41,179 nucleotides of DNA from Armatimonadota bacterium (lineage in GTDB: Bacteria; Armatimonadota; Zipacnadia; UBA1398; JAKPQA01), in contig JAKPQA010000141.1 of NCBI GenBank assembly GCA_029547025.1, positions 1 to 41,179 on the forward strand, read 5' to 3'. The translations under genes were made by a program, and so were the position numbers. Shown piece after piece: positions 1 to 8,896 of the stretch (position 1 is the stretch's first letter; each line of letters opens with the position of its first letter). Under the pieces are notes generated by a model. The model saw only the letters and a list, made by a program, of their open reading frames with translations, had not been told where the DNA came from and searched no databases.

Positions 1-90
1 ATCGAGAACTGTCGCAACTCCCCGAAGACTACCAACCAGATCAACAATGCGAGGGACCAGCACCCGCTTGGAGCCGATGTACTTGACCAC
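1..90 (-). CDS. D12-class N6-adenine DNA methyltransferase, N-terminal 30 codons (cut by window edge)
   Basis: Only the first 30 codons are in the window. The translation opens VVKYIGSKRVLVPRIVDLVG, the N-terminal signature of D12/Dam-class adenine-N6 methyltransferases, in which a Tyr-x-Gly-Ser-Lys stretch contributes to S-adenosylmethionine binding. The start chosen is GTG at 90-88 because GGAGG lies five bases upstream; an in-frame GTG at 102-100 is possible but has no such site. The gene lies 21 bp after the stop of the nuclease-like gene on the same strand, which indicates an operon of restriction endonuclease followed by its protective methylase. The catalytic DPPY-type motif would lie beyond the edge, so activity cannot be judged. 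Confidence 0.8.
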   Translation of the reverse strand, partial: MVKYIGSKRVLVPRIVDLVGSLRGVATVLD

Positions 91-111
91 TGCCGCCTCC
101 ACTCTACGGGG

Positions 112-921
112 TTATCCGACAAGCCACCCGACCAGTCCCCCGATGTAGCGGAGGTACTCGGACGACGTGCATAGGTGTTGCATCTCGAACCAGCTGAAGC
201 AGGAGAGCCGATCGGCCTGCACACGGAAGCTGACATGGTACTTGTTGCGGTACCGCACGAAAGCGTCGTTCGCCATGACCACGAAGCTGCACCGAGGGTA
301 CCGTGTTGCGACTTCCAGGTACTGCATGGCCTGGAAGCTCAGGCGTTCGTGGGCGTTGCCGTCTATCTGCCGCTCCTTGCTGGCCTTGGCCGTCTTATAC
401 TCTATGAGTATCTTTTCCTTCAGAGTCGCGCGCTCCTCGCGGAGCACGACTGCATCGAACTTCGTCGACAGCCCTGAGTATAGCTCCGGATAGTCCGAAC
501 CAGCGTAGGGCCCGACGTCTGGAGCCCAGCGCGCGACGGCCTCGGCAGTGCCAGGATAGTTATCGATCATCTCCTGAACCGCGTAGCTTCGAGCCAGCCA
601 CCGCTGCCCGTTCTGGACCGGTGAAAACCCTGAGACGTCCCTCGCTGGGATCCAGAGCGACCGGGTGCCGACCGATATGCGCAGGTGGCCTTGGTGGCCT
701 TGGCGGCCTCTGGCGACTGCTCCCTCGACAGAGTGAGCCCTGGCTACGAGGAAGGCAGCCACGGCATCCCACAGCCCGGCAGCGAGACGCCTCTCGAAGT
801 CGTCGCCCTCCCTTCTTGACCCGGTCCCGGTGTTGGCGCGGCTCTCGGAGGCCTCGAACGAGACCATGCTTGCTACTGCGTCTCTGATAGCCTCGTCTGG
901 GTAGCCGTCACACCCATGCAC
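112..921 (-). CDS. Probable type II restriction endonuclease (PD-(D/E)XK fold)
   Basis: A 269-residue protein with no signal peptide or membrane segment. The strand FDAVV (Asp156) followed by LIEYK (Glu174, Lys176) matches the PD-(D/E)XK nuclease core, a catalytic Asp on one strand and Glu-x-Lys on the next. A His/Arg-rich stretch (residues 187-201, GNAHERLSFQAMQYL) follows and may contact DNA or help the core. The start is GTG at 921 with GGGAG about 9 bases upstream; Met19 is an alternative. It directly precedes the D12-class methyltransferase, and this context is the main reason for calling it a restriction enzyme rather than a generic nuclease. Recognition site and exact family are not recognisable by eye. 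Confidence 0.72.
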   Translation of the reverse strand: MHGCDGYPDEAIRDAVASMVSFEASESRANTGTGSRREGDDFERRLAAGLWDAVAAFLVARAHSVEGAVARGRQGHQGHLRISVGTRSLWIPARDVSGFSPVQNGQRWLARSYAVQEMIDNYPGTAEAVARWAPDVGPYAGSDYPELYSGLSTKFDAVVLREERATLKEKILIEYKTAKASKERQIDGNAHERLSFQAMQYLEVATRYPRCSFVVMANDAFVRYRNKYHVSFRVQADRLSCFSWFEMQHLCTSSEYLRYIGGLVGWLVG

Positions 922-1196
922 CGGCGCTCACTCCCTGGGCAGCCAGACCGGTAGGCAACACCGCGGTTACGATCTATCAAACAAGCAACGACCGCGCTCG
1001 ACACACCTCGCATGACGCGCGACCGATAATCCCCATTCGGCAAGGTACACCGGCGCTCCTGCCGGCACGCAAGAGCGCGGGAGCTCGGACTCCGTGTGTG
1101 CGGAGTCGCGAACGAGGACTAGCGTGAGGAGGAGGCAATCGCAGCCATGCAGGCGTCGAATGGGTTGGGGCAGCGCAGCGACTAGGTGCCCAATAG
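922..1196. other. Gene-poor spacer with a small hairpin
   Basis: No coding region with convincing composition or homology was seen on either strand. An AT-richer patch at about 966-986 lies upstream of the nuclease gene and may hold its promoter, but no clear -35/-10 pair is visible. A perfect 7 bp inverted repeat occurs at 1088-1094 and 1101-1107 (GACTCCG/CGGAGTC, 6-base loop) without a T tract. Confidence 0.4.
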
Positions 1197-1478
1197 GGCC
1201 TGCAGGACCCCCGTCGTCTGGGAGCCGCGGGCGCTGCGTGTCCCCGGAACACCTTCCGCGCGACAGCGAATGGCCGGACCGCCGAGTCCGCGCTTCAGCG
1301 CAAGTTCCGCATTGGCTACAACCGCGCCGCGCGCATCGTCGACATCCTGGAAGAGCGCGGCGTCGTGGGCCCGGCCGATGGGGCGAAGCCGCGGGTCGTG
1401 CTACCGCGGCTGGCGGGCGTGGCATCCGCGGCAGGCGAAGTCCCCCCGGCCATCGACGAGGCGGAGTACGAGGAATAG
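1197..1478 (+). pseudogene. FtsK gamma-domain fragment (orphan DNA-reading winged helix)
   Basis: The open frame from the upstream stop (1194-1196) to TAG at 1476-1478 encodes about 93 residues and has no ATG, GTG or TTG codon before the recognisable domain. The segment at 1281-1409 reads [20 protein letters not shown], then [20 protein letters not shown]. This matches the C-terminal gamma domain of FtsK/SpoIIIE translocases (winged helix reading KOPS/SRS sequences; compare the family signature [15 protein letters not shown]...GIVGPADGxKPREVL). A further acidic tail follows ([13 protein letters not shown]). No motor (Walker A/B) sequence is seen upstream in any frame. It is most simply the decayed 3' end of an ftsK-like gene or a mobile-element relic. 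A stand-alone gamma-domain protein using a rare start codon is the alternative. Confidence 0.72.
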
Positions 1479-1520
1479 CGATCCGGCAGGAATCCGGCTT
1501 CACGCCGACGGCCGCGCGCC

Positions 1521-2597
1521 CTACGGCACCAGCTCGATGTCGCACACCGAGATGGACCCGGGCCCGCCGTCGCCGGTCGCCGCGCCGTGGCAGCCAACCA
1601 TCACGGTGCTCACACGCGCCATATCGAGCCGGCCGTTGTCGTCCTTCGTCCATTCCCCCAGCCGGAACTGCTCGAGCGGGATGGTGATGGTCGTCCAGTC
1701 CTCACTGGCTGGTGGGGGTGGGCTCGCGTAGAACTGGGCCCCCTGCTCCCCGAGCATCACCAGCAGTCCGGGAATGCCCGGGGGAAGCGAGGCCTTGTAG
1801 GTGAGCCGGAGCCCACTGAAACCACCACGCTCCCCGGGCACGATCGGCGTGCTCGGGACCATGTACATGTGCTGCTGTCCCGGGAAATGGAAGTCGACCT
1901 TCATGCACGGCTTCCCATCGGGCCCTTCGTCCGGCATGGTGAGCACGGCGGTGACGGCCGGGTCCTTGCCCACCGACCAGACCCCAGGCCCGTTCCCGGT
2001 GAGCCGCAGGGGCTTCTCGGCCTTGTAGGGCTCCGAGGTGAGAACCGCCCGGCTCAGGCGGAATGTCCCTGCGGAGCGTCCCTCGAGGACCGCGCCCACC
2101 CACACGCGAACCACCTCGCCCCACTCGAGCTGGCCGCTCTCGTCCGTGGAGAATGCCGCCTGACGCAATGGCTCCAGCGAGATCGACGCGTCGGCCACCT
2201 GGGCAGTCGGGGCGGTCGGGCCCAAGGCGAACCAGCACGCGCCGCCCTTCTCGAAGAGGACCACAGCCAGCCGGGGGGCGTTGCCCTCGACCAACGTGGC
2301 ACTGCACCGGAACTGGGCGGAGAGCATCCCTTCAGGAAGCCCGCCGTCGAACGGCGCGGACAGGGCCAATAGGCGGGGCGCCGTGTCCGTATTCCGGAAC
2401 TGCCACAACCAAGTCGCCCCGTCGCCTCCCGGCGCGGCCATGCCCGCACTGGCCCTGACGCCGCCCACGGACACCAGGCTCAAGCCCGCGACACCGGCAT
2501 CACCACCGACGGCCACTGCCGCACTCTCCTGCCCCGACGCAGTCAGCGCGGAACCGCCAAGCACGAGCACCGCCAATGCGAGACCCAGTCTGTCCAT
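1521..2597 (-). CDS. Exported protein with C-terminal jelly-roll-like domain, unknown function
   Basis: 358 residues. The N-terminus (LGLALAVLVLGGSALTASGQ) is a classical signal peptide, so the product is periplasmic or secreted. The mature part is beta-rich. Residues from about 210 on (FHFPGQQHMYMVP ... TTITIPLEQFRLGEW ... GSISVCDIELVP) have the layout of carbohydrate-binding/CIA30-like jelly rolls, in which an extended strand ends in Asp-x-x-Leu. The ATG start has AGGGAGGG seven bases upstream. It lies 19 bp after the stop of the beta-helix gene on the same strand, so both are probably co-transcribed and act on the same extracellular material. No catalytic motif is visible, and a binding or structural role is inferred. 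Confidence 0.65.
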   Translation of the reverse strand: MDRLGLALAVLVLGGSALTASGQESAAVAVGGDAGVAGLSLVSVGGVRASAGMAAPGGDGATWLWQFRNTDTAPRLLALSAPFDGGLPEGMLSAQFRCSATLVEGNAPRLAVVLFEKGGACWFALGPTAPTAQVADASISLEPLRQAAFSTDESGQLEWGEVVRVWVGAVLEGRSAGTFRLSRAVLTSEPYKAEKPLRLTGNGPGVWSVGKDPAVTAVLTMPDEGPDGKPCMKVDFHFPGQQHMYMVPSTPIVPGERGGFSGLRLTYKASLPPGIPGLLVMLGEQGAQFYASPPPPASEDWTTITIPLEQFRLGEWTKDDNGRLDMARVSTVMVGCHGAATGDGGPGSISVCDIELVP

Positions 2598-2611
2598 CGT
2601 GAGCCCTCCCT

Positions 2612-2627
2612 GGGCGCTACGGCGCCC
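2612..2627 (-). other. Hairpin across the stop of the beta-helix gene
   Basis: GGGCGC (2612-2617), a TACG loop and GCGCCC (2622-2627) form a 6 bp hairpin that covers the stop codon of the upstream gene and ends just before the ribosome-binding site of the 1521-2597 gene. It could modulate coupling or processing between the two genes. No T tract follows. Confidence 0.35.
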
Positions 2628-5337
2628 TGTTCGTCAGCCTCAGGTTGTCCAGGTAGAACACTACGGACTCTGTGGCGCTGCTGCTGAATCCGAGCCAACG
2701 CAGCTCGCGGAAGTCGGCCGAGCCGAGCGGAAGATCAGCGAACTCCTGCGCGGGCTCGGCGCCAACCTGAACCAGGATCTGCCACGTGCCGGTGCAGTCC
2801 GGCCCAAGGCCGGCCGTGATCTCGATGTGCGTCCACTCCCCGGCGGGTATGACCATCAGGTCGCGCCCACAGGCCGTCAGCCGGCCATTGGTGATCCAGA
2901 TGCTCGGTCCCACCTTGTAGGGACTACTGGCGTCGCGCCACTCGTGGTACATGGTGACGTCTAGGGTCACTCGGATGTCGAACGAGCAGGTCGAGATACC
3001 GCTCAGGTGCCAGGGGGAGTAGAAGAAGTGCGGGTTGTAGCCATGCTCGAGTCCGGGGGCATCCCGCACCATGAGGCAACGGTCCCCGGCCGCCGGCCCC
3101 TCATCCACCACGGTCAGACCGTCGCCTCTGCCCTCGACGAAGCACTGGGCATCGGCGGGTGGCTCGCCGAGGGCTGACAGCTCGAAACCGTCGTGGATCA
3201 CCAGCGGGGGCGGCGGAGGTGGCGGCGGGGCGAACTCGACCTCGGGGTACTCGAACGACTTGGGGAGTGCCACCCAGTCGGCATCACCGTAAACGCCCGC
3301 TCGGCTGTAGTCGAAGGGCCGGAACCCGATCTTCTCGGCGGGCGAGCCCGGCTGCAGACGGTAGTCATCGTGAGCGGGATCGACGAACATCGGGTCGGCC
3401 ACCAGCGAGTTCGGGTCGTGTCCCGTAGCCTGGTAGTCCTCGAAGGACATCCCGTGGACCGTGACGGGGCCCGCTTCGTTCCAGTACAGGTTGCTATCGA
3501 GCTGCACATTCGCGTCTCGGATCGACCCTGCGGTGATGAGATCACCGCCGTTCCAGCAAACCAGGTTGCGTCCATAGCGGAAGGACAGATGGTCTTCGAC
3601 GCGCGAGCGCTGGATCTGCCCGTCCATGCTGTAGCAGAGAATGTTGTTCCGGATCACGTTCGCCTGGCCGTAGTGCTGGTGGTAAGTACCCGTCTTGACG
3701 CGGTAGACCAGGTTGTTCTCGAGCACCATGTCAGAGCTGCCTTCGTCGTTGTACAGACCCCATCCGCCACGGCCGTATTGGTCATAGGAGTAGACATGGT
3801 GAATCACATTGTTACTGACCGTCGTGCCGGGTGAGATGCCGAGCGTGTAGACCCCGCCCATGTCGGAGAGCACACCCCAACCGATGTGGTGGATGTGGTT
3901 GAAGTCGATGGTGTTGTTCGAGGCCAAGCTGGGGCCGTAGCCCCAGGTCCACCCGGCCGAGATGCCCGTGTAGAACAGGTCGGAGATGTCGTTGTGAGTC
4001 ACCTGGTTGTTGCCGCTCTGACCGATCCAGACACCCACACACCCGGCGTCGACGCGCCCGCCGATGTGCATGACGTTGTTGTCGACCACGATGTGGCTCG
4101 TGCGATCGGCCTCATCAGGTTGGATGATGCCCTCGCCGATGCGTACGAAGCCGGCGCCTGTGTCGTGGATGTAAGAGCGCTGGACGGCGCAGTCGCGGCA
4201 GCCGCGGCGGAACCAGATACCGTAGACACCGACGTAGCCGACTTCGCACTGGTCGATGGTAATGGACTGCGCGCCGTCGGCCATGATGACGGCTGGCATC
4301 GAAGCGGCGGCCTGACCATCGCTGTGCCCCTCTGGCGGGAGCGTGTAGGCGGCGTGGCGGAACGCGAGGCCGCGCAGGGTGATATGTTCCACAGGAATGC
4401 CGAGGGCCGTCTCGCCCACAAAGTGCACGAACTGCTCGGTCACCGGGGCGATGACCTCGACGTAGTCCGGTGTCTCGCCCGGCAACGGGATGTAGGACAG
4501 CGTACCGTCACGGTCGAGGTACCACTCACCCGGCTGATCGAGGGCTTCGCGGAAGTTCTCGACATGGTAGCGCTGCATGAACCCCCACTGCATGAAAGCC
4601 CACGCGGCCGGGCCGGTGCAGATGACCGTGTTCGTCTCGGGGTCGACGGCGGCCAGGCGGTGCTGCGACGTCTCCCATGAGTGGTAGGCGACGAGGACGA
4701 CATCGTTGAGGTTCGGCCATGGCTTCACATCGCCCGGCCGCGCCCTGAAAGCGCGGGCCGACAGGTCAGCGAGTTGGCCGGTCGCGGGATCGATGCCCCG
4801 AGCGACCTTGCCGATCATGTAGTAGTAGAACTGGTTGGGAGAGCGGGCCCGGGTGGCCCACCGGCCGTTGATGAACAGCTGCTCGAAGTACCAGCCGCCG
4901 CGGGCGACGTCTTCGACCGTGGTCTGCCACACGCCATCCGGCCCTTCACGGAAGCCGGTGATGCGCACACCACCCGTGAACACGGGTTTGGCGCCGGGCG
5001 CGGCCTCGTAGGTGATGGGGCACTCGGCGGTGCCGCTGTCCTCGGGGCCGAACACGATCGGCCGAGTGATCCGGTACTCGCCGGCTGCCACGAGGACGCG
5101 GATGGGCTCAGCCAGCGGACCGTGGCCCTTCAGACGGCGGATGGCATCGCGGGCGCCCTCGAGACTGGCCAGGGGACCGTCGTTGCCGTCGCCGCTGGGC
5201 GCGGCCAGGCGGCCCGACCAGGTGTCGCGTCCATCCGGGCTGACATGCAGGAGGATCTCTGCCCACGCGCCGCCCGCCAGGAGTAGCGTCACAAGCAGGG
5301 CGGTGGGGGCGATGTAGCGCCGAGGGGCGTCACTCAT
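2617..5337 (-). CDS. Secreted right-handed parallel beta-helix protein with C-terminal lectin-like domain
   Basis: 906 residues from the ATG at 5337, which has AGGAG seven bases upstream. The open frame extends 700 bp further but without signal or SD support. Order: signal peptide (1-26); opening domain [13 protein letters not shown]...[10 protein letters not shown] (about 27-110), the usual entry of pectate-lyase-like beta-helix enzymes; repeated coils with Asn/Asp ladders (for example [30 protein letters not shown]) from about 260 to 620; a run of eight prolines (704-711); and a C-terminal concanavalin/LamG-like jelly roll (712-906) ending [12 protein letters not shown]. Such proteins are polysaccharide lyases, GH120-like or GH141-like hydrolases, or adhesins. 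Catalytic residues cannot be assigned by eye. It is followed by a small exported jelly-roll protein. Confidence 0.82.
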   Translation of the reverse strand: MSDAPRRYIAPTALLVTLLLAGGAWAEILLHVSPDGRDTWSGRLAAPSGDGNDGPLASLEGARDAIRRLKGHGPLAEPIRVLVAAGEYRITRPIVFGPEDSGTAECPITYEAAPGAKPVFTGGVRITGFREGPDGVWQTTVEDVARGGWYFEQLFINGRWATRARSPNQFYYYMIGKVARGIDPATGQLADLSARAFRARPGDVKPWPNLNDVVLVAYHSWETSQHRLAAVDPETNTVICTGPAAWAFMQWGFMQRYHVENFREALDQPGEWYLDRDGTLSYIPLPGETPDYVEVIAPVTEQFVHFVGETALGIPVEHITLRGLAFRHAAYTLPPEGHSDGQAAASMPAVIMADGAQSITIDQCEVGYVGVYGIWFRRGCRDCAVQRSYIHDTGAGFVRIGEGIIQPDEADRTSHIVVDNNVMHIGGRVDAGCVGVWIGQSGNNQVTHNDISDLFYTGISAGWTWGYGPSLASNNTIDFNHIHHIGWGVLSDMGGVYTLGISPGTTVSNNVIHHVYSYDQYGRGGWGLYNDEGSSDMVLENNLVYRVKTGTYHQHYGQANVIRNNILCYSMDGQIQRSRVEDHLSFRYGRNLVCWNGGDLITAGSIRDANVQLDSNLYWNEAGPVTVHGMSFEDYQATGHDPNSLVADPMFVDPAHDDYRLQPGSPAEKIGFRPFDYSRAGVYGDADWVALPKSFEYPEVEFAPPPPPPPPLVIHDGFELSALGEPPADAQCFVEGRGDGLTVVDEGPAAGDRCLMVRDAPGLEHGYNPHFFYSPWHLSGISTCSFDIRVTLDVTMYHEWRDASSPYKVGPSIWITNGRLTACGRDLMVIPAGEWTHIEITAGLGPDCTGTWQILVQVGAEPAQEFADLPLGSADFRELRWLGFSSSATESVVFYLDNLRLTNRAP

Positions 5338-5518
5338 GGTGTGGCTCCTGTTCTTTTGCGGACGGGTCGGTTCTGCTCCGGGCCGATGCGCCGTAGACAC
5401 GATCGGGGGCTTCGGCGCCAGAATCATCGGATTCCTGCACAACCGGGAGCTCGGATGTGGAAATGAGGCCTGGGGCGCCGCCTGCGTGGAGCGCCTCTGG
5501 ACTCCGCGTTGCCGGAGA

Positions 5519-5542
5519 TCGACCCCGCTGCGACGGGGTCGA
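5519..5542. repeat. 9 bp perfect inverted repeat (hairpin)
   Basis: TCGACCCCG (5519-5527), a 6-base loop and CGGGGTCGA (5534-5542) form a perfect 9 bp stem. No T tract follows on either strand, so if it terminates transcription it does so without a U run. It lies inside the putative leader of the beta-helix gene. Confidence 0.5.
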
Positions 5543-5554
5543 CGGCCTACCGGG

Positions 5555-5605
5555 GGGCCGATGCACGTGGGCTGCGCCCACGTTGAAGAGGCTGGGCCGA
5601 TGCAC
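5555..5605. repeat. 12 bp direct repeat GGGCCGATGCAC flanking a hairpin
   Basis: GGGCCGATGCAC occurs at 5555-5566 and again at 5594-5605; a ten-base partial copy (GGGCCGATGC) lies near 5380-5389. Between the two full copies, CGTGGGC (5566-5572) and GCCCACG (5576-5582) form a 7 bp hairpin with a 3-base loop. The arrangement could be operator copies or a leader-RNA structure upstream of the beta-helix gene. Confidence 0.4.
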
Positions 5606-5694
5606 TCACGAGTGGTCTCACCACGTTCCGCGCTGGCACGGAAACGGCACCGCAGACCCCTTCTGAACGAGGAACGCCTCGGAGCTCCAAAGAG

Positions 5695-5712
5695 TTCACA
5701 CGTTTTTTGCGG
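5695..5712 (-). promoter_or_regulatory. Motif shared with 21229-21246 (copy A)
   Basis: On the plus strand this is TTCACACGTTTTTTGCGG; 15 of 18 positions match the site at 21229-21246. The resemblance continues on the far side, where both sites have CCTC-G/C-GAG 10-11 bases before TTCACAC. In both cases the motif lies 240-360 bp upstream of a minus-strand gene (beta-helix here, nucleotidyltransferase there). It may be a transcription-factor site, a promoter element or the 5' end of a leader RNA. Confidence 0.35.
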
Positions 5713-5731
5713 ATCTCTATTGACAACCGTA

Positions 5732-5760
5732 TTGCGTTCGTATGCAAGGTTGACTACACT
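5732..5760 (+). promoter_or_regulatory. Sigma-70-like promoter for the HD-GYP gene
   Basis: TTGCGT (5732-5737), a 17-base spacer and TACACT (5755-5760). The -10 hexamer is identical to that of the better promoter at 29976-30005. A consensus TTGACA also lies at 5720-5725, but with poorer spacing to any -10. Transcription would start near 5767, giving a leader of about 90 nt. Confidence 0.4.
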
Positions 5761-5855
5761 TGGGCTCCCTCGTTGCCACAAGGGGGCCCGGCTCTCTGGC
5801 GTGCCTACGAGTTTCCCGGTCCGGTTCGGTCTGCGCGGCCTGACGGTCGGGGGCA

Positions 5856-7091
5856 TTGGGGGCGGGCGCTTTGGGAGATAGCCGGACGGCTCAGCTCTCG
5901 GGCCCCAACAAGACTCCCGCTCTGGCCACACTCCTACAGGGTCTCGATAGCCTCGAGTTCGTGCTGCCGGCTCCGCTGGATCTCGATGTGCGGCTGGCGG
6001 AGATACTGGCCACGGCCATGCAGGCCACATCGGCGCGCTTCGGCGCCCTCTTGATGACCGAGGGCAACGGCTTCCAGCCCATCGTCACCGAAGGTGACCT
6101 GATGGTGCCCTGCATGGCTCATCTGACTCAGGCCGACTGTGGAGTACCCCACTTCGTGGCACGCACGGGTCATACCATGCGCGTCGATCGCCTGTGCGAT
6201 GTCACGCCGTCCGGACACTACCCGACCCCGCGCTGCGCTCCGCGAGCGGGATGCGGCGATGAGGTGTCCCTGTTAGCGGTGCCCGTGCCCAAGGACGACG
6301 GCACGCCCGTTGGGGTTCTCGAACTGCTGGGTGCCCGAGACGCCACCGGGCGGCCCGTGCCATTCGCACCGGAGATCGAGCCCCTGGTTCGGTCTCTCGC
6401 GGCCCAGGCCGGCTCTGCGATCACCAATGCGCAACTGACGGCGAAGCTCCGCGAGGCGCAGTTCGAGACGGTATTCCGCCTGTCGGTGGCCGCTGAGTTT
6501 CGCGACACCGAGACGGCGGCGCACATTCAACGCATGAGCCGCTATACCGAGATCATCGCCCGGAACCTGGGCCTCGAGGCGCGCGATGTCGAACTCGCCC
6601 GGTTCGCGAGCCCCATGCACGATGTGGGCAAACTCGGCGTGCCCGACTCGATCCTCCTCAAGCCCGGGCGGCTCTCCGATGACGAGACGGCCGTGATGCG
6701 GTCTCACACCATCATCGGCGCCCGCATATTGGATGGGAGCGAGTCGGCGCTTCTGCAAGCGTCCGAGACCATCGCGCTGACCCACCACGAACGGGTGGAC
6801 GGTCTGGGATACCCGTTGGGCCTGAAGGGCGACAAGATCCCGCTGTTGGGCCGCATCGCGTGCCTCGCCGACGCGCTCGACGCGATGACATCGAGGCGCT
6901 GCTACAAGGAGGCCGTCTCGCTGGAGGCGGGCATGGAGACATGCCGCCACGAGGCCGGCCACCACTTCGATCCGGAGTGCGTACAGGCCCTCGAGAAGGG
7001 GTTCACTGAGGTCTCCGCGGTCCACCGCCAGTTCGCCGATAGCGCCCGCGACCTCGAGGCTCTGGTTCGCCGGCTCCGGCTGGTTAGCTAG
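5856..7091 (+). CDS. GAF / HD-GYP domain signalling phosphodiesterase
   Basis: About 411 residues. An N-terminal GAF-like sensory domain (about 40-195) contains several Cys/His residues (Cys86, Cys95, His99, Cys114, Cys127, Cys133) that could bind metal or cofactor. The HD-GYP domain (about 205-390) has His223, the MHDVGKLG box (His255-Asp256, Lys259), His284, the His310-His311 pair and DGLGYP (315-320), all the landmarks of active c-di-GMP phosphodiesterases of this class. The protein has no signal peptide or membrane segment and is cytoplasmic. The start is weakly supported: TTG at 5856 follows CGGGGG; TTG at 5871 is an alternative. Its stop shares the bases CTAG with the stop of the convergent beta-propeller gene. 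Confidence 0.85.
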   Translation: MGAGALGDSRTAQLSGPNKTPALATLLQGLDSLEFVLPAPLDLDVRLAEILATAMQATSARFGALLMTEGNGFQPIVTEGDLMVPCMAHLTQADCGVPHFVARTGHTMRVDRLCDVTPSGHYPTPRCAPRAGCGDEVSLLAVPVPKDDGTPVGVLELLGARDATGRPVPFAPEIEPLVRSLAAQAGSAITNAQLTAKLREAQFETVFRLSVAAEFRDTETAAHIQRMSRYTEIIARNLGLEARDVELARFASPMHDVGKLGVPDSILLKPGRLSDDETAVMRSHTIIGARILDGSESALLQASETIALTHHERVDGLGYPLGLKGDKIPLLGRIACLADALDAMTSRRCYKEAVSLEAGMETCRHEAGHHFDPECVQALEKGFTEVSAVHRQFADSARDLEALVRRLRLVS

Positions 7092-7987
7092 TCGCGCTCG
7101 ATACGGTACACCACTACCTGGTTGTGGTCGAACTGGGGGACGAACAACAGCCCCCGGTGGCGATCGATGCCGATATCGGCGGGCGTACCGACCTCGGCGA
7201 GCTTCGAGACCTCGGCACCATCGGGCCCCACGGCGTAGATGGCGTTGCCATGGAAGTCCGAGATGATGAAGGTGCCGTCCTCGAGGACCTCGATGCCATC
7301 CAGGTGCACGAAACGGCCCGGCAGGCCCAGGGACCTCGGCGGCAGTTTGCCGGAAGGGTCCAGTTCCCACAGACCGGCCGGTTCCCAGCTCACAGCGAAC
7401 AGGCGTTTCCCGGCAAAGGTGATACCGTTGATCATCGGGGGTCCCTGGATCACACGTGTGGAGCCGTCGACGGCAATACGGAAGACGTTGCCTGTGGCGG
7501 TGTCGGACGCATAGACCGCTTCGCCGTCGGTGGCCATGTCGTTCAGTCGCTGAGCGCCGGGGGGCTCGATGGGTGGTCGCACGGAACCATCGGTCAGACT
7601 CACGCGAACGACCCGCGTGTTGTCAGCAACGTAGAGCCCACGCCCGAGGATACACATGCCTTTGGGGCCGTTGAGCTTGCCTTCGAGGGCTGCGGCGTTC
7701 CAGTGCAGCGTACTCAGCGCCCCTCCTGGCCTGAGCCGTGAGAGGAAGGCGGCGCCATCGTCTTCCCAGCCCATGCCTGGCTGTGTCTGGATGTTCGAGA
7801 CATAGGCGGAACCGGTCGCGGGGTCGACCACGACGCACTCGGGCACGTCGAAGCCGCGGAGGGTGCCTACTTCGGCCAGTCGCCACGCGGCAGGAGTGGC
7901 CGTGGGCGTCATCGTCTGGGATATCGCGGCGCTCGCCGCGCCGAGGACCAGCACGCAGCTCAGGCCGCGCCAGACAGGTTTCGACAT
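7088..7987 (-). CDS. Secreted beta-propeller (SMP-30/NHL-like) protein
   Basis: 299 residues from ATG 7987, with GGAGG about 10 bases upstream. The signal peptide (LSCVLVLGAASAAISQ) predicts export. The remainder is a six-bladed propeller of the SMP-30/gluconolactonase/NHL superfamily: repeated units such as PECVVVDPATGSAYVSN, LYVADNTRVVRVSLTDGS, MINGITFAGKRLFAVSW, LDGIEVLEDGTFIISDF and IGIDRHRGLLFVPQF. SMP-30 enzymes hydrolyse sugar lactones with a divalent metal; many secreted homologues have no known activity. It is 41 bp downstream of the sugar isomerase-like gene and probably co-transcribed with it. Confidence 0.78.
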   Translation of the reverse strand: MSKPVWRGLSCVLVLGAASAAISQTMTPTATPAAWRLAEVGTLRGFDVPECVVVDPATGSAYVSNIQTQPGMGWEDDGAAFLSRLRPGGALSTLHWNAAALEGKLNGPKGMCILGRGLYVADNTRVVRVSLTDGSVRPPIEPPGAQRLNDMATDGEAVYASDTATGNVFRIAVDGSTRVIQGPPMINGITFAGKRLFAVSWEPAGLWELDPSGKLPPRSLGLPGRFVHLDGIEVLEDGTFIISDFHGNAIYAVGPDGAEVSKLAEVGTPADIGIDRHRGLLFVPQFDHNQVVVYRIERD

Positions 7988-8028
7988 GTGTATTCGCCTC
8001 CAGGGATGCTGTCCAAGCGAGCGATATG

Positions 8029-8865
8029 CTACCCGATGCGCTCCAGCAGCGGTTGTATATGCTGGGCGCTCCGCTTGAGCGCGGCGCGGACGTCCGGTAC
8101 GAAGAGCTCCGCGCTGCAGACGCCATCGAAGCCCCATGCGTCCAGGTCATCGAGGTGCCCGGCCACATCATAGTCGCCCTCACCCAGGGCCACAGCCTCG
8201 AGATTCGCCGGGTCGAGCTGCAGATCGCACAGTGGACGCTGGTGGCGCCGATAGTCCCTCAGGTGAACGTGCACCACGTAGGCAGAGAGCTGGCGCAGGG
8301 CGGCGCGGTCGTCCAGGCCCAGGGCGAAGTAGTGTCCCGCACCGAAGTTCACGCGGAGTGCGTCGGCGTCGACCGTGGTCAGCAAGCCGAGCACGGACTC
8401 CCACGTCATACCCATGTGTCCCACGTGAGGTTCGAGAGCCAGGACCACCCCAGACCCATTGGCCGCCTCGGCGGCCTCCTTCAGGGCACCCACCAGGGCA
8501 TCACGGGCGGCGAACCGGTCCGTATCGCGCGGGAAGGGTCCGGTGCCTGTTACCACGTAGGGCGCGCCCAGGGCCACGGCGGCATCCACGCAGCGCTTCA
8601 TGTACTCGAGCGCCCACGACGCATCAGGGCCGGGGAGCACCCAGGTCGTATGCGCCGCGAGGGCGCTGACAGCCAGTCCTGCGTCCTCGGCCTGTGCCCG
8701 GAGGGTACGGGCGCTCTCCGCAGTAAGTGCATCGGGGTGGCAAGGGTGCCCGGTCCACGCGCACAGTTCGATAGCCCGGTACCCGGCATGGCGTAGGAGC
8801 TCGCACAGCTCGCCGGGCTCAATGTCAGGGCATGGTGCGGTGCAGAATCCCAGTCGGATCGCCAT
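8029..8865 (-). CDS. Sugar phosphate isomerase/epimerase-like TIM barrel (Xylose isomerase-like family)
   Basis: 278 residues from ATG 8865. It begins MAIRLGFCTAPCPDIEPGEL and has the AP-endonuclease-2/xylose-isomerase TIM-barrel pattern: YRAIELCAW (strand 2), LAVSALAAH, PYVVTGTG, LALEPHVGHMG with a likely metal-ligand Glu, LRVNFGAGHYF, VVHVHLRDY, and a terminal CSAELF Glu. Members isomerise or epimerise sugars, inosose or hydroxypyruvate with a divalent metal; the substrate is not determined here. Cytoplasmic, no signal peptide. The upstream Shine-Dalgarno is weak (CTGGGGC), so an upstream start is possible. It precedes the beta-propeller gene in an apparent two-gene operon. Confidence 0.82.
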   Translation of the reverse strand: MAIRLGFCTAPCPDIEPGELCELLRHAGYRAIELCAWTGHPCHPDALTAESARTLRAQAEDAGLAVSALAAHTTWVLPGPDASWALEYMKRCVDAAVALGAPYVVTGTGPFPRDTDRFAARDALVGALKEAAEAANGSGVVLALEPHVGHMGMTWESVLGLLTTVDADALRVNFGAGHYFALGLDDRAALRQLSAYVVHVHLRDYRRHQRPLCDLQLDPANLEAVALGEGDYDVAGHLDDLDAWGFDGVCSAELFVPDVRAALKRSAQHIQPLLERIG

Positions 8866-8896
8866 GGTGCCCCAGGGCTTCGGGCGACGGCCAGCG

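Larger units (their letters stand above)
5338..5855. other. 518 bp divergent spacer rich in repeats and hairpins
   Basis: No supported gene. It separates the beta-helix gene (minus) from the HD-GYP gene (plus). It holds two strong hairpins, a 12 bp direct repeat, a motif shared with the 20986-21261 spacer, and a promoter-like pair for the plus-strand gene, all listed separately. The roughly 350 nt between the shared motif and the beta-helix start would make an unusually long leader. Confidence 0.5.

Noticed and set aside
5720-5760. LacI-type palindromic operator in the HD-GYP promoter region
   Set aside because: The GCGTTCGTATGC-type symmetry is imperfect and too short to separate from chance.
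5338-6030. Upstream extension of the beta-helix open frame to 6030
   Set aside because: The extension crosses the hairpin-rich spacer, overlaps the start of the HD-GYP gene, lacks a ribosome-binding site and places the signal peptide 231 residues inside the protein; ATG 5337 has AGGAG and a clean signal peptide.
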